DNA of 36,091 bases from Gammaproteobacteria bacterium (lineage in GTDB: Bacteria > Pseudomonadota > Gammaproteobacteria > Burkholderiales > Burkholderiaceae_C): contig JAHJOG010000153.1 of NCBI GenBank assembly GCA_018820395.1, positions 1 to 36,091 on the forward strand. The letters run 5' to 3'. Under the pieces are notes generated by a model, which saw only the letters and a program-made list of their open reading frames with translations, was not told the origin of the DNA and searched no databases. Each line of letters begins with the position of its first letter. Within the stretch, counting starts at the first letter, position 1. Shown here piece after piece: positions 1 to 7,105 of this stretch. The translations under genes were made by a program, and so were the position numbers.

Positions 1-64
1 CGAAGGCATCGATCAAAGTCCCTAGCACCAAGGCGACACCGAGCAGCAAGGCGGTGAGAGGCAT
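1..64 (-). CDS. Possible N-terminus of a hydrophobic protein (partial, cut by window edge)
   Basis: Reading leftward from an ATG at 64 there are 21 open codons beginning MPLTALLLGVALVLGTLIDA, a hydrophobic stretch like a signal peptide or first membrane helix. An AAGG sits about six bases upstream of the ATG and could serve as ribosome binding site. The rest of the gene lies outside the window, so no family can be named. The fragment is short enough that it could be a chance open frame in GC-rich DNA; it is kept only because start, spacing and hydrophobicity agree. Confidence 0.3.
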   Translation of the reverse strand, partial: MPLTALLLGVALVLGTLIDAF

Positions 65-379
65 CAAGGACCTTACGAGAGGAAAACGAGTCCCATCATG
101 CCTCTCTCAGGCGAGCCACACGGTTTGTGTGGCGAGGTTCGGGATCCACTGACTCGAAGCGGCGCCAGCAACGCGGCAACACCCAGCCCCAACGCCCGCG
201 CCAATCGCTCGATTCCATCGGCTCCGCTCCACGGGCGTACCGCTTTATCATCACGACCCGGCTTGTATTCCAGGGCCCGTGACTTTCTTTTTCTGGCCAC
301 GCGAGCGAGCACCATCGCCACGACCGGCGGGGCTGCGCTTCGACCGCATCGCTTCCACACCATCTCCGGAGACCACCCC
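65..379. other. Intergenic stretch, no convincing gene; contains inverted repeats
   Basis: No gene is evident here. Open frames exist on both strands, but their translations have no recognisable domain. Two structures are visible: a 9-base inverted repeat, GAGAGGCAT (56-64) with ATGCCTCTC (98-106), and a 7-bp hairpin GCCACAC/GTGTGGC (115-133) with a GGTTT loop. The stretch should hold the promoters of the leftward fragment and of the rightward binding-protein gene; no clear -35/-10 pair stood out. Confidence 0.5.
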
Positions 380-1360
380 TTGAACCCCCAACGCAGAACA
401 CTCCTCACCGCGCTCGCCGCCGCCGGCGCGACCACCGTCGCCCCGTGGGCACACGCTCAAAGCTACCCCGACCAGGTCATCAAATGGATCGTGCCCTACC
501 CGGCAGGCGGCGGCACCGACGTGATCGCGCGCACGCTGGCGGAAGCGATGCGCCAGCCTCTCGGCCAGTCGATCGTGATCGACAACAGGCCGGGCGCGTC
601 GACCAACATCGGCGCGGACCTCGTGGCCAAGAGCAAGGCCGACGGCTACACGATCATGTCGGCCGACAACGCGGTGCTGGCCTTCAACGAGTTCCTGTTC
701 AGCAAGCTGCCGTTCAACCCCGAGAAGGACTTCAGCTACGTCGGCGCCATCGGCCGCTTTCCGCTGGCGATCGTGGTGAACCCCGAATTTCCCGCGAAGG
801 ACTTCAAGGAGTTTCTGGCCTACGCCAAGGCCAACCCCGGCAAGCTCAACTACGCGTCGCCGGGCAACGGGTCGCCTCACCATCTGGCGATGGAGATGTT
901 CAAGAACCGCACCAAGACCTTCATCACGCACATCCCGTACCGCGGCGCGGCGCCGGCCATGGCCGACGTGATGGGCGGGCAGGTGCAGTGCATGTTCCTC
1001 GACCTGGCGTCGGGCCTGCCGATCATGCAGAGCGGCAAGGTGCGCGTGCTGGCGATCGGTTCGGCGCAGCGCAGCAAGCTGCTGCCCAACGTGCCGACGT
1101 TGGCCGAAGTGGGTGTGCCGGACACCGAGGTGTTCGCGTTTCAGGGCGTGCTCGGGCCAGCGGGTTTGCCGCCGGCCGTGGTTCAGCGGCTGAACGGCGA
1201 GCTCAACAAGTCTTTCAGCAACCCGGCGGTACAGAAGCGCTTCACCGATTTCGGCATGGAGCCGCTGCCCGGAACGCCCGAGCAGTTCGCCGCGCTGGCG
1301 CGTGCGGAGTCGAAGCGCTGGGGGCCGATCATCAAGGCGCAGGGGATCAAGCTGGACTGA
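380..1360 (+). CDS. Bug-family tripartite tricarboxylate transporter substrate-binding protein (TctC-like)
   Basis: This is a 326-residue periplasmic binding protein of the Bug/TctC family. Such proteins capture organic acids for TctAB permeases or act as orphan sensors. I chose the TTG start because a GGAG lies eight bases upstream and because translation from it gives an immediate twin-arginine-like signal (NPQRRTLLTALAAAG, ending in AHAQ). Starting at the ATG at 98 would put about 94 unlikely residues before the signal. The mature part has the Bug hallmarks: WIVPYPAGGGTDVIAR near the start, then DNRPGAS, and PYRGAAPA later. No tctA or tctB is nearby. It converges on boxA and is not part of the box operon. 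The ligand is unknown; an aromatic acid is only a guess from the neighbourhood. Confidence 0.88.
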   Translation: MNPQRRTLLTALAAAGATTVAPWAHAQSYPDQVIKWIVPYPAGGGTDVIARTLAEAMRQPLGQSIVIDNRPGASTNIGADLVAKSKADGYTIMSADNAVLAFNEFLFSKLPFNPEKDFSYVGAIGRFPLAIVVNPEFPAKDFKEFLAYAKANPGKLNYASPGNGSPHHLAMEMFKNRTKTFITHIPYRGAAPAMADVMGGQVQCMFLDLASGLPIMQSGKVRVLAIGSAQRSKLLPNVPTLAEVGVPDTEVFAFQGVLGPAGLPPAVVQRLNGELNKSFSNPAVQKRFTDFGMEPLPGTPEQFAALARAESKRWGPIIKAQGIKLD

Positions 1361-1366
1361 TCGAAT

Positions 1367-1389
1367 GGGCCGGCCGCGTGGGCCGGCCC
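1367..1389. terminator. GC-rich hairpin between convergent genes
   Basis: A perfect 9-bp stem, GGGCCGGCC (1367-1375) with GGCCGGCCC (1381-1389), closes a GCGTG loop seven bases after the stop of the Bug gene and 43 bases beyond the stop of boxA. There is no T-run on either side, so it is not a canonical intrinsic terminator. Its position between converging genes suggests a shared bidirectional stop or an mRNA 3' end stabiliser. Confidence 0.45.
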
Positions 1390-1432
1390 TGTCAGCGTGC
1401 GGCCGTCGTCGGCGAGTCCGCGGCGCCGCCGC

Positions 1433-2497
1433 TCAATACGTCTCGAGGTGCATCCGCCCCTCGCGCTTCAGGCTCGCGCCCACGCTGTCCCAATCCAGGC
1501 CCGCTTCGACGGCCACGTCGCGCAGGGCCAGCATCACGCCTTCTTCCATGCTCTTCAGGCCGCACACGTAGAAGTGGCTCTGGCCGTCCTTGAGCATGGC
1601 GGCGAGGTCGGCCTTGCGTTCGCGCATGACGTCCTGCACGTAGCGCTTGGGCTGGCCCGGCGTGCGCGAGAAGGCGAAGTTGATGTCGATGAAGTCCTTG
1701 GGCAGGGTCTGCAGCGGGCCGAAGTAGGGCAGCTCCTGCTGCGTGCGCGCGCCGAAGAAGAGCATGAGCTTGCCGCCTTCGAACTTGCCGCTCTTGCGCA
1801 GGCGCCGGCGCCATTCGGTCATGGCGCGCATGGGGGCGCTGCCGGTGCCGGTGCAGATCATGACGATGTGCGACTTGGGGTGGTTGGGCATCAGGAACGA
1901 CGCGCCGAAAGGCCCGACGACCTGCACCTTGTCGCCGACCTTGAGGTCGCACACGTAGTTGCTGCACACGCCGTGCACGGGCTTGCCCTGGTGGTCTTCG
2001 CGCACGCGCTTCACGGTGAGCGAGATGTTGTTGTAGCCGGGGCGCTCGCCGTTGCGCGGGCTGGCGATGGAATATTGCCGCGCGAAGTGCGTCTTGCCGT
2101 TGGCGTCGGTGCCGGGCGCGATGATGCCGATCGACTGGCCTTCGAGCACCGGGAACGGCATGGCGCCGAAGTCCAGCACGATGTGGTGGGTCTGGTTCTC
2201 GAAGCCCGCTTCGGTGCAGTTGAAGTTGCCGACCACGGTGGCGGTGGTGGGGTTCTTCGGCGGGTGCAGGTTGGTGTACGCGTGCGCGGCCGACCAGGGC
2301 GGCGTGGTGGCGCCGTACTGCGCGGAGTTGAAGACGGGCTCGCCCGGCTCGGCCGCGGGCTGCGGCGTGGCGGCGGGCGGCGGCATCACGGCTTCGTCGG
2401 GCGCGGTGCCGGCTTCGGCTTCGAGCTGCTCGGGCGGCAGCTCGGCGGGGAGTTCGTCCCACGTGAGCTGCTCTTCGATCGAATACGCGCGCGCCAC
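1433..2497 (-). CDS. boxA: BoxA C-terminal FAD/NADPH reductase part (354 aa from a GTG)
   Basis: This part begins with an acidic, proline/alanine-rich linker (about the first 70 residues). It continues into a ferredoxin-NADP+ reductase fold, with the FAD motif RQYSIAS, the nucleotide motif CTGTGSAPMR and a C-terminal YVCGLKSMEEG. It ends in ETY, as expected for this reductase family. The GTG used as start lies four codons after the TGA, and no purine-rich ribosome binding site precedes it, so independent initiation would be weak. Coupled re-initiation after the TGA is possible, since stop and GTG are 12 bases apart. The start is an open-frame limit, not a supported initiation site. All reductase motifs look intact. 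Confidence 0.7.
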   Translation of the reverse strand: MARAYSIEEQLTWDELPAELPPEQLEAEAGTAPDEAVMPPPAATPQPAAEPGEPVFNSAQYGATTPPWSAAHAYTNLHPPKNPTTATVVGNFNCTEAGFENQTHHIVLDFGAMPFPVLEGQSIGIIAPGTDANGKTHFARQYSIASPRNGERPGYNNISLTVKRVREDHQGKPVHGVCSNYVCDLKVGDKVQVVGPFGASFLMPNHPKSHIVMICTGTGSAPMRAMTEWRRRLRKSGKFEGGKLMLFFGARTQQELPYFGPLQTLPKDFIDINFAFSRTPGQPKRYVQDVMRERKADLAAMLKDGQSHFYVCGLKSMEEGVMLALRDVAVEAGLDWDSVGASLKREGRMHLETY

Positions 2498-2509
2498 CGG
2501 AATGTGGCG

Positions 2510-2713
2510 TCAGTTGTCGATCGAGCCCGTCGGGCACGGCGAGATGCAATCCATGCAGCCGTTGCAGATGTCGGCCCGCACGACGTAGTTGCGGTCGTCG
2601 TGCGTGATCGCACCGACGGGGCAGGTCGCCTCGCAGGTGTTGCAGCGGATGCAGATCTCGGGGTCGATCAGGTGCTGCTTGAGCACACCTGCTTCGACCA
2701 ATGCGGCTTCCAT
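2510..2713 (-). CDS. boxA: BoxA N-terminal ferredoxin part (67 aa, ends at premature TGA)
   Basis: This piece encodes the bacterial-type ferredoxin domain of BoxA. Two cysteine motifs for two [4Fe-4S] clusters are complete: [12 protein letters not shown] (about residues 21-32) and [12 protein letters not shown] (about residues 50-61). It has a good ribosome binding site (AGGAG) and directly follows boxB. Translated alone it would be a freestanding 67-residue ferredoxin, a plausible size for a soluble electron carrier, but in the known family it is fused to the reductase. Its end at TGA immediately after the second cluster motif is what makes the locus odd. Confidence 0.75.
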   Translation of the reverse strand: MEAALVEAGVLKQHLIDPEICIRCNTCEATCPVGAITHDDRNYVVRADICNGCMDCISPCPTGSIDN

Positions 2714-2722
2714 CTCAGTCTC

Positions 2723-4150
2723 CTACCCGAACCTCACGTACTCGAAGTCAACCGGTTGCCTGTTGATGCCCATCACCGGCGGTGCAATCCAGCCGGCGAA
2801 CTTGCCGGGGTCGACCACGCGGCCCATCAACGATGCCACGAAAGCGAAGTCGCCGGGCGTGGGCAGCCATTCGTCCTTTTTGGCGGCCCATTCGGCCTCG
2901 TTCACCACGCGGCCTTCGGGCGACATCTTGATGCCGGCGAGGGCGCCGATCTGGCGGTTGAAGGCCTTGTGCGGCGCGATGAGGCGGGTCGGGACGCCGG
3001 CTTTTTCGAGCACCTTGTTCCAGCGGCCGATGCCGGCCACCGAGTCCTTGATGAAGTCGTCGCGCAGCACTTCGTTGAGCGCGTTGAGCATCGGCACTTC
3101 TTTCTCGAGGAGCTGGCCGTTCACCACTTCGAGGACCTTGTAGGTCTGGCCCTTGAGCACGTGGTCGTCCGTCCGCTTGCCTTCTTCGTAGCGGCCCTTG
3201 AGACCCGAGCTGTAGAAGGTGGCGGCGTTGCTCGACTGGTCGGCGCCGAAGAGGTCGATGGTGACGCTGTAATGAAAGTTCAGGTAGCGCTGGATAGTGC
3301 CCAGATCGATGCACCCGGCCGCACGGATCTTGGCCGGGTCGTCGGTCTTGAGCTCGTTCATGACGGCCGCGGTGCGTTGCAGCACGCGCGACACGCCCGA
3401 TTCACCCACGAACATGTGGTGCGCCTCTTCGGTCAGCATGAACTTGGTGGTGCGCGCCAGCGGGTCGAAGGCGCTTTCAGCGAGCGCCGACAGCTGGAAC
3501 TTGCCGTCGCGATCAGTAAAGTACGTGAACATGAAGAACGCGAGCCAGTCAGGCGTCTTCTCGTTGAAGGCGCCGAGGATGCGCGGGTTGTCCACGTCGC
3601 CCGAGGTGCGCTGCAACAGCGCGTCGGCTTCTTCGCGGCCGTCGCGGCCGAAGTGCTTGTGCAGCAGGTAGACCATGGCCCACAGGTGGCGGCCTTCTTC
3701 GACGTTGATCTGGAACAGGTTGCGCAGGTCGTACATGCTCGGCGCGGTGAGGCCGAGGTGGCGCTGCTGCTCGACCGACGCGGGCTCGGTGTCGCCCTGC
3801 GTGACGATGATGCGGCGCAGGTTGGCGCGGTGTTCGCCGGGCACGTCCTGCCAGGCCTTCTCGCCGAGCGAATCGCCGAAGTGGATCTTGCGTTCGGCAT
3901 CGCCCGGGTTCAGAAAGATGCCCCAGCGGTAGTCACGCATCTTCACGTGGCCGAACTGCGCCCAGCCTTGCGGGTCGACGCTCACTGCGGTGCGCAGGTA
4001 CACGTCGTAGTTGGTCGAGCCGTCCGGGCCGACGTCGTCCCACCAGTTGATGAAGTTCGGCTGCCAGCCTTCGAGCGCGCGCTGCAGCGTGCGGTCTTCT
4101 CCGAGGTTGACGTTGTTGGGGATCTTCTCGCTGTAGTTGATCGTGCTCAT
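2723..4150 (-). CDS. boxB: Benzoyl-CoA 2,3-epoxidase oxygenase component BoxB
   Basis: BoxB is a soluble diiron monooxygenase that inserts one oxygen atom into benzoyl-CoA, giving 2,3-epoxybenzoyl-CoA with electrons from BoxA. The protein is 475 residues, close to the roughly 473 of the Azoarcus evansii enzyme. Likely iron ligands are E122, E152 and H155 (in VEEGRHLW), D213 (in YFTDRDG), and E242 and H245 (in TEEAHHMF). They sit two residues later than the ligand numbers I recall for the A. evansii structure. An AAGGA lies upstream of the ATG; the gene is 19 bases from boxC and nine bases from boxA, so it is surely cotranscribed. Everything expected for activity is present, which makes the interrupted electron donor downstream more striking. 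Confidence 0.97.
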   Translation of the reverse strand: MSTINYSEKIPNNVNLGEDRTLQRALEGWQPNFINWWDDVGPDGSTNYDVYLRTAVSVDPQGWAQFGHVKMRDYRWGIFLNPGDAERKIHFGDSLGEKAWQDVPGEHRANLRRIIVTQGDTEPASVEQQRHLGLTAPSMYDLRNLFQINVEEGRHLWAMVYLLHKHFGRDGREEADALLQRTSGDVDNPRILGAFNEKTPDWLAFFMFTYFTDRDGKFQLSALAESAFDPLARTTKFMLTEEAHHMFVGESGVSRVLQRTAAVMNELKTDDPAKIRAAGCIDLGTIQRYLNFHYSVTIDLFGADQSSNAATFYSSGLKGRYEEGKRTDDHVLKGQTYKVLEVVNGQLLEKEVPMLNALNEVLRDDFIKDSVAGIGRWNKVLEKAGVPTRLIAPHKAFNRQIGALAGIKMSPEGRVVNEAEWAAKKDEWLPTPGDFAFVASLMGRVVDPGKFAGWIAPPVMGINRQPVDFEYVRFG

Positions 4151-4169
4151 CGTTGTTCCTTGGTTGGAT

Positions 4170-5840
4170 TCAGACGCGGTTCAAATCGAAGCCGGCTTTT
4201 TCGCCGGTGCCGTAGACCTTGAGGGCACCCTTTTCGCCGACGGCGTTGGGGCGGTTGAAGATCCAGTTCTGCCAGGCGGTCAGGCGCCCGAAGATGCGGG
4301 TCAGCATGTTTTCCTGGCTGGCGAAGCGCAGGTTGGCTTCGAGGCCGGTGAGCGCATCGGGCGACATGGCGGCGCGCTCTTCGATGGCGATGCGCAGCTC
4401 GTCGGCCCAGTCGATGTCGTCGGGCGCGGCGGTGACCAGGCCGAGCTTCAGGGCAGCATCGGCGTCGAGCATCTGGCCCGCGGCGCCGCGTGCGGCTTCG
4501 AGCGGGCCGGTCTCTTCGTAGAAGCGGCGCTGCAGGCGGCTCTGGTCGTTGACCATCGGATAGAAGCCGAAGTTGAACTCGTTGAGCGCGAACTTCGGCG
4601 CCTTGTCGGCGTCGTCGGGCAGGGCCAGCATGTAGCTGCGGTCGGCCGACAGAGCGATTTCGGCCAGCGTGCCGGCGAAGCAGGAGCCTTCGTCGATCAA
4701 CGCGAACAGGCTGCGCGACGACACGTCGAGCCGCGCGAGCGTGCGGCGCAGCATGCCGATGGTCTCGCGGCCGAGCCAGTGGTCCTGGTGGGCGAGCAGC
4801 GTGGCGTCGCTCGCGAGCACGGCCTGGGCATCGCCCTGGGTCTTGAGCAGCCAGGTGCCGATGTCGAGTTCGTTGGTGCGCAGATTGAGGATGGCGTCGT
4901 CGAGCTGGCGCGCCATGGCGAGCGGCCACCAGGTGGCGCCTGCGGCTTCGATGCCGGCCACGTCCTTGGGCTGCTCGCCGCTCGGTGCCTTGACGGTGAG
5001 CGTGGCAACGCGGCGCGCGCGATCGATCTCGACGGTGACGTGTTCGTAGCCCAGCGCGTCGGCGCTTTCTTCGCGTTCGAGGCGGGGCAGCGAAATGCCC
5101 TTGGCGTCGGCCGGACGCAGGCTGCCTTCGCCCAGCTTGGCAGCGCGCTCCTGCACGGTGGCCGCAAACTGCGCCGGCTTGGCGATGGCATCGACCAGCC
5201 GCCAGTCGACCGCGCGCTGGCCGCGCACGCCTTCGACGCTGGTGCAGAAGATGTCGGCCAGGTCGTGGCGCACGTGGCGCTTGTCGGTGACGCGGGTCAG
5301 GCCGCCGGTGCCGGGCAGCACGCCGAGCAGCGGCACTTCGGGCAGCGACACGGAAGATGAACGGTCGTCGACCAGCACGATCTCGTCGCAGGCCAGTGCG
5401 AGTTCATAGCCGCCGCCGGCGCAGGCGCCGTTGACCGCGGCGAGGAACTTCAGGCCCGAATGTTTGGACGAGTCTTCGATGCCGTTGCGCGTCTCGTTGG
5501 TGAACTTGCAGAAGTTCACCTTCCAGGAATGGCTGGAGACGCCGAGCATGAAGATGTTGGCGCCCGAACAGAAGATGCGGTCCTTGTCGCTGGTGACGAT
5601 CACCGAGCGCACCTGCGGGTGCTCGAAGCGCACGCGGTTGAGCGCGTCGGCCAGTTCGATGTCGACGCCCAGGTCGTAGCTGTTGAGCTTGAGCTTGTAG
5701 CCCGGGCGGATGCCGCCGTCTTCGGCGATGTCGAGCGACAGGCGCGCGACCGGGCCTTCGACGCTCAGTTTCCAGTGGCGGTACTGCGTCGGGTCGGTGC
5801 GGTAGTCGACACGGGGGGATGTGGCGGCGGATTCGGTCAT
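4170..5840 (-). CDS. boxC: 2,3-epoxybenzoyl-CoA dihydrolase BoxC
   Basis: BoxC is a crotonase-superfamily enzyme that hydrolytically opens the epoxidised ring of 2,3-epoxybenzoyl-CoA to 3,4-dehydroadipyl-CoA semialdehyde and formate. The 556-residue length is normal for BoxC, which is about twice a standard enoyl-CoA hydratase. The N-terminal half holds the crotonase core, with FCSGANIFMLG, then a glycine-rich oxyanion segment NGACAGGGYELALACDEIVL and PEVPLLGVLPGTGG. The C-terminal half is a degenerate second unit. Start: AGGAG about eight bases before the ATG. It is the first gene after a promoter and BoxR-type operator in the 155-bp gap behind boxR, and it is followed at 19 bases by boxB. 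Confidence 0.97.
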   Translation of the reverse strand: MTESAATSPRVDYRTDPTQYRHWKLSVEGPVARLSLDIAEDGGIRPGYKLKLNSYDLGVDIELADALNRVRFEHPQVRSVIVTSDKDRIFCSGANIFMLGVSSHSWKVNFCKFTNETRNGIEDSSKHSGLKFLAAVNGACAGGGYELALACDEIVLVDDRSSSVSLPEVPLLGVLPGTGGLTRVTDKRHVRHDLADIFCTSVEGVRGQRAVDWRLVDAIAKPAQFAATVQERAAKLGEGSLRPADAKGISLPRLEREESADALGYEHVTVEIDRARRVATLTVKAPSGEQPKDVAGIEAAGATWWPLAMARQLDDAILNLRTNELDIGTWLLKTQGDAQAVLASDATLLAHQDHWLGRETIGMLRRTLARLDVSSRSLFALIDEGSCFAGTLAEIALSADRSYMLALPDDADKAPKFALNEFNFGFYPMVNDQSRLQRRFYEETGPLEAARGAAGQMLDADAALKLGLVTAAPDDIDWADELRIAIEERAAMSPDALTGLEANLRFASQENMLTRIFGRLTAWQNWIFNRPNAVGEKGALKVYGTGEKAGFDLNRV

Positions 5841-5919
5841 GCGGTGTCTCCTGGGGCGGCTGGGCTAGGTTGGTTGCGGGAGCGCAGGAACAATAATGCA
5901 GTTATCCGATGCGCTGACA

Positions 5920-5933
5920 TGCATGATGCTGCA
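5920..5933 (-). promoter_or_regulatory. BoxR-type operator TGCA-N6-TGCA upstream of boxC
   Basis: An exact TGCA-N6-TGCA (spacer TGATGC on the plus strand) lies 80 bases before the boxC start. This matches the operator I recall for the benzoyl-CoA-responsive repressor BoxR in Azoarcus. It covers most of the proposed -10 box at 5923-5928, so a bound repressor would block RNA polymerase. A further lone TGCA occurs at 5897-5900. The operator assignment is inference from motif and position. Confidence 0.65.
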
Positions 5934-5951
5934 TGTTTTAAGCGGCGTCAA
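5923..5951 (-). promoter_or_regulatory. Predicted sigma-70 promoter for boxCBA
   Basis: On the minus strand a TTGACG (5951-5946) is followed after 17 bases by CATCAT (5928-5923). These match the sigma-70 consensus at 5 of 6 and 4 of 6 positions. Transcription would start near 5916, about 75 bases before boxC. The overlap with the TGCA-N6-TGCA site supports repression by BoxR and gives boxCBA a promoter separate from that of boxR. Confidence 0.5.
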
Positions 5952-5995
5952 CCGTCTGCGATCTTTTTTACAAGATGGCCAAGGCTGGCTTCGGC

Positions 5996-6922
5996 TCAGC
6001 GAGCAGCGGCCATCGCGCCGGTCACGGCCGAGCGCAGCGCCTCGAAGCTGTGCGCCAGGTTCTGCCCGCTGGTGTCCACGGTGATGTCGGCCTTCGAATA
6101 GAAAGCGGCCCGGCCGTTCAGGATGCGGCGCAGGTCTTCCATGGCTTCCTTGCTGGCGGCCATGGGGCGCGTGTCGCCCTGCGCCGCGACGCGGCCCATG
6201 TGCTCTTCGGGCGCGGCCTGCAGCCACACGGTGGTGCAGTGCTGCAGCAGCTCGTTGAAGGTGGCCGGGTCGGACACGATGCCGCCGGGCGTGGCGATGA
6301 TCACGTCGGTGTAGATCTGCACGGTTTCTTCGAGCGCACGGCGCTCGTAGCGGCGGTAGGCGTTGGTGCCGTAGAGGTCGTGGATCTCGCGCACGCTGCA
6401 GCCGGCCAGCTTCTCGATTTCGCGGCTCAACTCGATGAAGGGCACTTCGAGGTCGTCCGCCAGCATCTGGCCGAGGGTGGATTTGCCGGCCCCGCGCAGC
6501 CCCACCAGCGCAAAGCGGCGGCCGCGCGCCGGGTCGCGGGCAGCGCCACCGAGCAGGTCGCCCAGCGCGATGCGCACGCGGCGCAGGTCGGCTTCGCTGC
6601 GCTGTTCGAGCATCTCGCGGATGAGCAGCCATTCGGCCGAACTGGTGGTGACGTCGCCCACCAGCTCGGCCAGCGAGCAATGCAAGGCGGCCGCGACCTG
6701 CTGCAGCACCAGGATCGAGGCGTTGCCGATGCCGTATTCGAGATTGGCCAGGTGCCGCTCCGACACGTCCGCGGCCAGCGCGACGGCCTTGCGCGTGAGC
6801 CCTCGACGCGCGCGGAGCGTGCGCACACGTTCGCCGAGCGCCACGAGCAACGGGTTCTTGGCTTCCTCCGCAGGCGCGGTCGCATCGGGTGGGGTCATCA
6901 CCGCGTCGACTCGATCGTTCAT
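5996..6922 (-). CDS. boxR: BoxR, benzoyl-CoA-responsive transcriptional repressor (HTH plus shikimate-kinase-like domain)
   Basis: BoxR controls box genes; in Azoarcus it represses until it binds benzoyl-CoA. From the chosen start the protein is 308 residues. An XRE-type helix-turn-helix lies at about 25-85 (LGERVRTLRARRGLTRKAVA, then SERHLANLEYG). A C-terminal shikimate-kinase-like domain follows, with Walker A GLRGAGKST and the segments YGTNAYRRYE and TPGGIVS. I chose the ATG at 6922 because AAGGA precedes it closely; an in-frame ATG at 6976 would add 18 residues and overlap the promoter. It is divergent from the benzoate activation operon and upstream of boxC with a 155-bp gap. The kinase fold is thought to serve effector binding, not shikimate phosphorylation. 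Confidence 0.95.
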   Translation of the reverse strand: MNDRVDAVMTPPDATAPAEEAKNPLLVALGERVRTLRARRGLTRKAVALAADVSERHLANLEYGIGNASILVLQQVAAALHCSLAELVGDVTTSSAEWLLIREMLEQRSEADLRRVRIALGDLLGGAARDPARGRRFALVGLRGAGKSTLGQMLADDLEVPFIELSREIEKLAGCSVREIHDLYGTNAYRRYERRALEETVQIYTDVIIATPGGIVSDPATFNELLQHCTTVWLQAAPEEHMGRVAAQGDTRPMAASKEAMEDLRRILNGRAAFYSKADITVDTSGQNLAHSFEALRSAVTGAMAAAR

Positions 6923-6971
6923 GGCGTTCCTTGTGTCGTCCGAACCGAGATCCTGGGGTAAACCCATAGGA

Positions 6972-6985
6972 TGCACTATATTGCT
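6972..6985. promoter_or_regulatory. BoxR-like site TGCA-CTATAT-TGCT at the boxR promoter
   Basis: This is a one-mismatch version of TGCA-N6-TGCA. It overlaps a good leftward -10 box, TATAGT, on the minus strand (6980-6975), about 50 bases before the boxR ATG. Autoregulation of boxR would follow if BoxR binds here. It also touches the rightward -35 box TTGACA that begins at 6985. Motif and position are seen; binding is inferred. Confidence 0.5.
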
Positions 6986-7013
6986 TGACAGCGGTCGGGG
7001 CGGTATCTATCGT
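6985..7013 (+). promoter_or_regulatory. Predicted promoter of the DUF4863-boxD-bclA-ABC operon
   Basis: A perfect -35 hexamer TTGACA (6985-6990) is followed after 17 bases by TATCGT (7008-7013), a 4-of-6 match to the -10 consensus. The predicted start point is near 7020, about 85 bases before the first gene. BoxR-like sites at 6972-6985 and 7023-7036 lie on either side, touching the -35 box and just after the start point. Confidence 0.55.
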
Positions 7014-7022
7014 TCGTCCACA

Positions 7023-7036
7023 AGCAAGATACTGCA
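7023..7036. promoter_or_regulatory. BoxR-like site AGCA-AGATAC-TGCA downstream of the rightward promoter
   Basis: On the minus strand this reads TGCA-GTATCT-TGCT, the same one-mismatch form as the site at 6972-6985 but in opposite orientation. It covers the first transcribed bases of the rightward operon, a classic place for a repressor roadblock. The distance between the two sites is 51 bases, about five helical turns, which would allow both to be bound on one DNA face. Confidence 0.45.
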
Positions 7037-7105
7037 CACCAGCTTTTGACGCAAGCACGCGGCGTCAACATCCTGCCAACCCTGTCCACGAACCGCCACG
7101 ACACG

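Larger units (their letters stand above)
1433..2713 (-). pseudogene. boxA: boxA, benzoyl-CoA 2,3-epoxidase reductase component, interrupted by in-frame TGA
   Basis: Read through, this is a full-length BoxA of about 426 residues, the iron-sulfur flavoprotein that passes electrons from NADPH to the oxygenase BoxB. It contains an N-terminal two-cluster ferredoxin, a linker, and a C-terminal ferredoxin-NADP+ reductase module. The frame is continuous except for codon 68, a TGA at 2512-2510, just after the CPTGSIDN that ends the ferredoxin. As I recall, homologues read IDNWR here, so a single TGG-to-TGA change explains it. Start: an AGGAG six bases before the ATG, nine bases after the boxB stop. 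It is the last gene of boxC-boxB-boxA. Either this is a real nonsense mutation, a base-call error, or the two halves are made separately. The two open parts are listed next. Confidence 0.8.

Noticed and set aside
100-113. CTCTCAGGC resembling the end of a glycine riboswitch
   Set aside because: The conserved upstream aptamer elements are missing and no glycine gene follows.
98-379. ATG-initiated extension of the Bug gene by 94 residues
   Set aside because: The added residues look non-coding and would precede a clear signal peptide; the TTG at 380 has a well-placed GGAG.
2510-2512. TGA in boxA as a selenocysteine codon
   Set aside because: The position is tryptophan in homologues as I recall, it is not near an active-site motif, and I saw no obvious selenocysteine insertion hairpin right after it.
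1397-4222. A 941-codon open frame on the plus strand across boxA and boxB
   Set aside because: It is an antisense shadow of the box genes without recognisable domains.
5951-5995. Poly-T stretch after boxR as an intrinsic terminator
   Set aside because: The only stem there, ATCTT/AAGAT, is weak and the T-run is on the wrong strand for the leftward boxR transcript.
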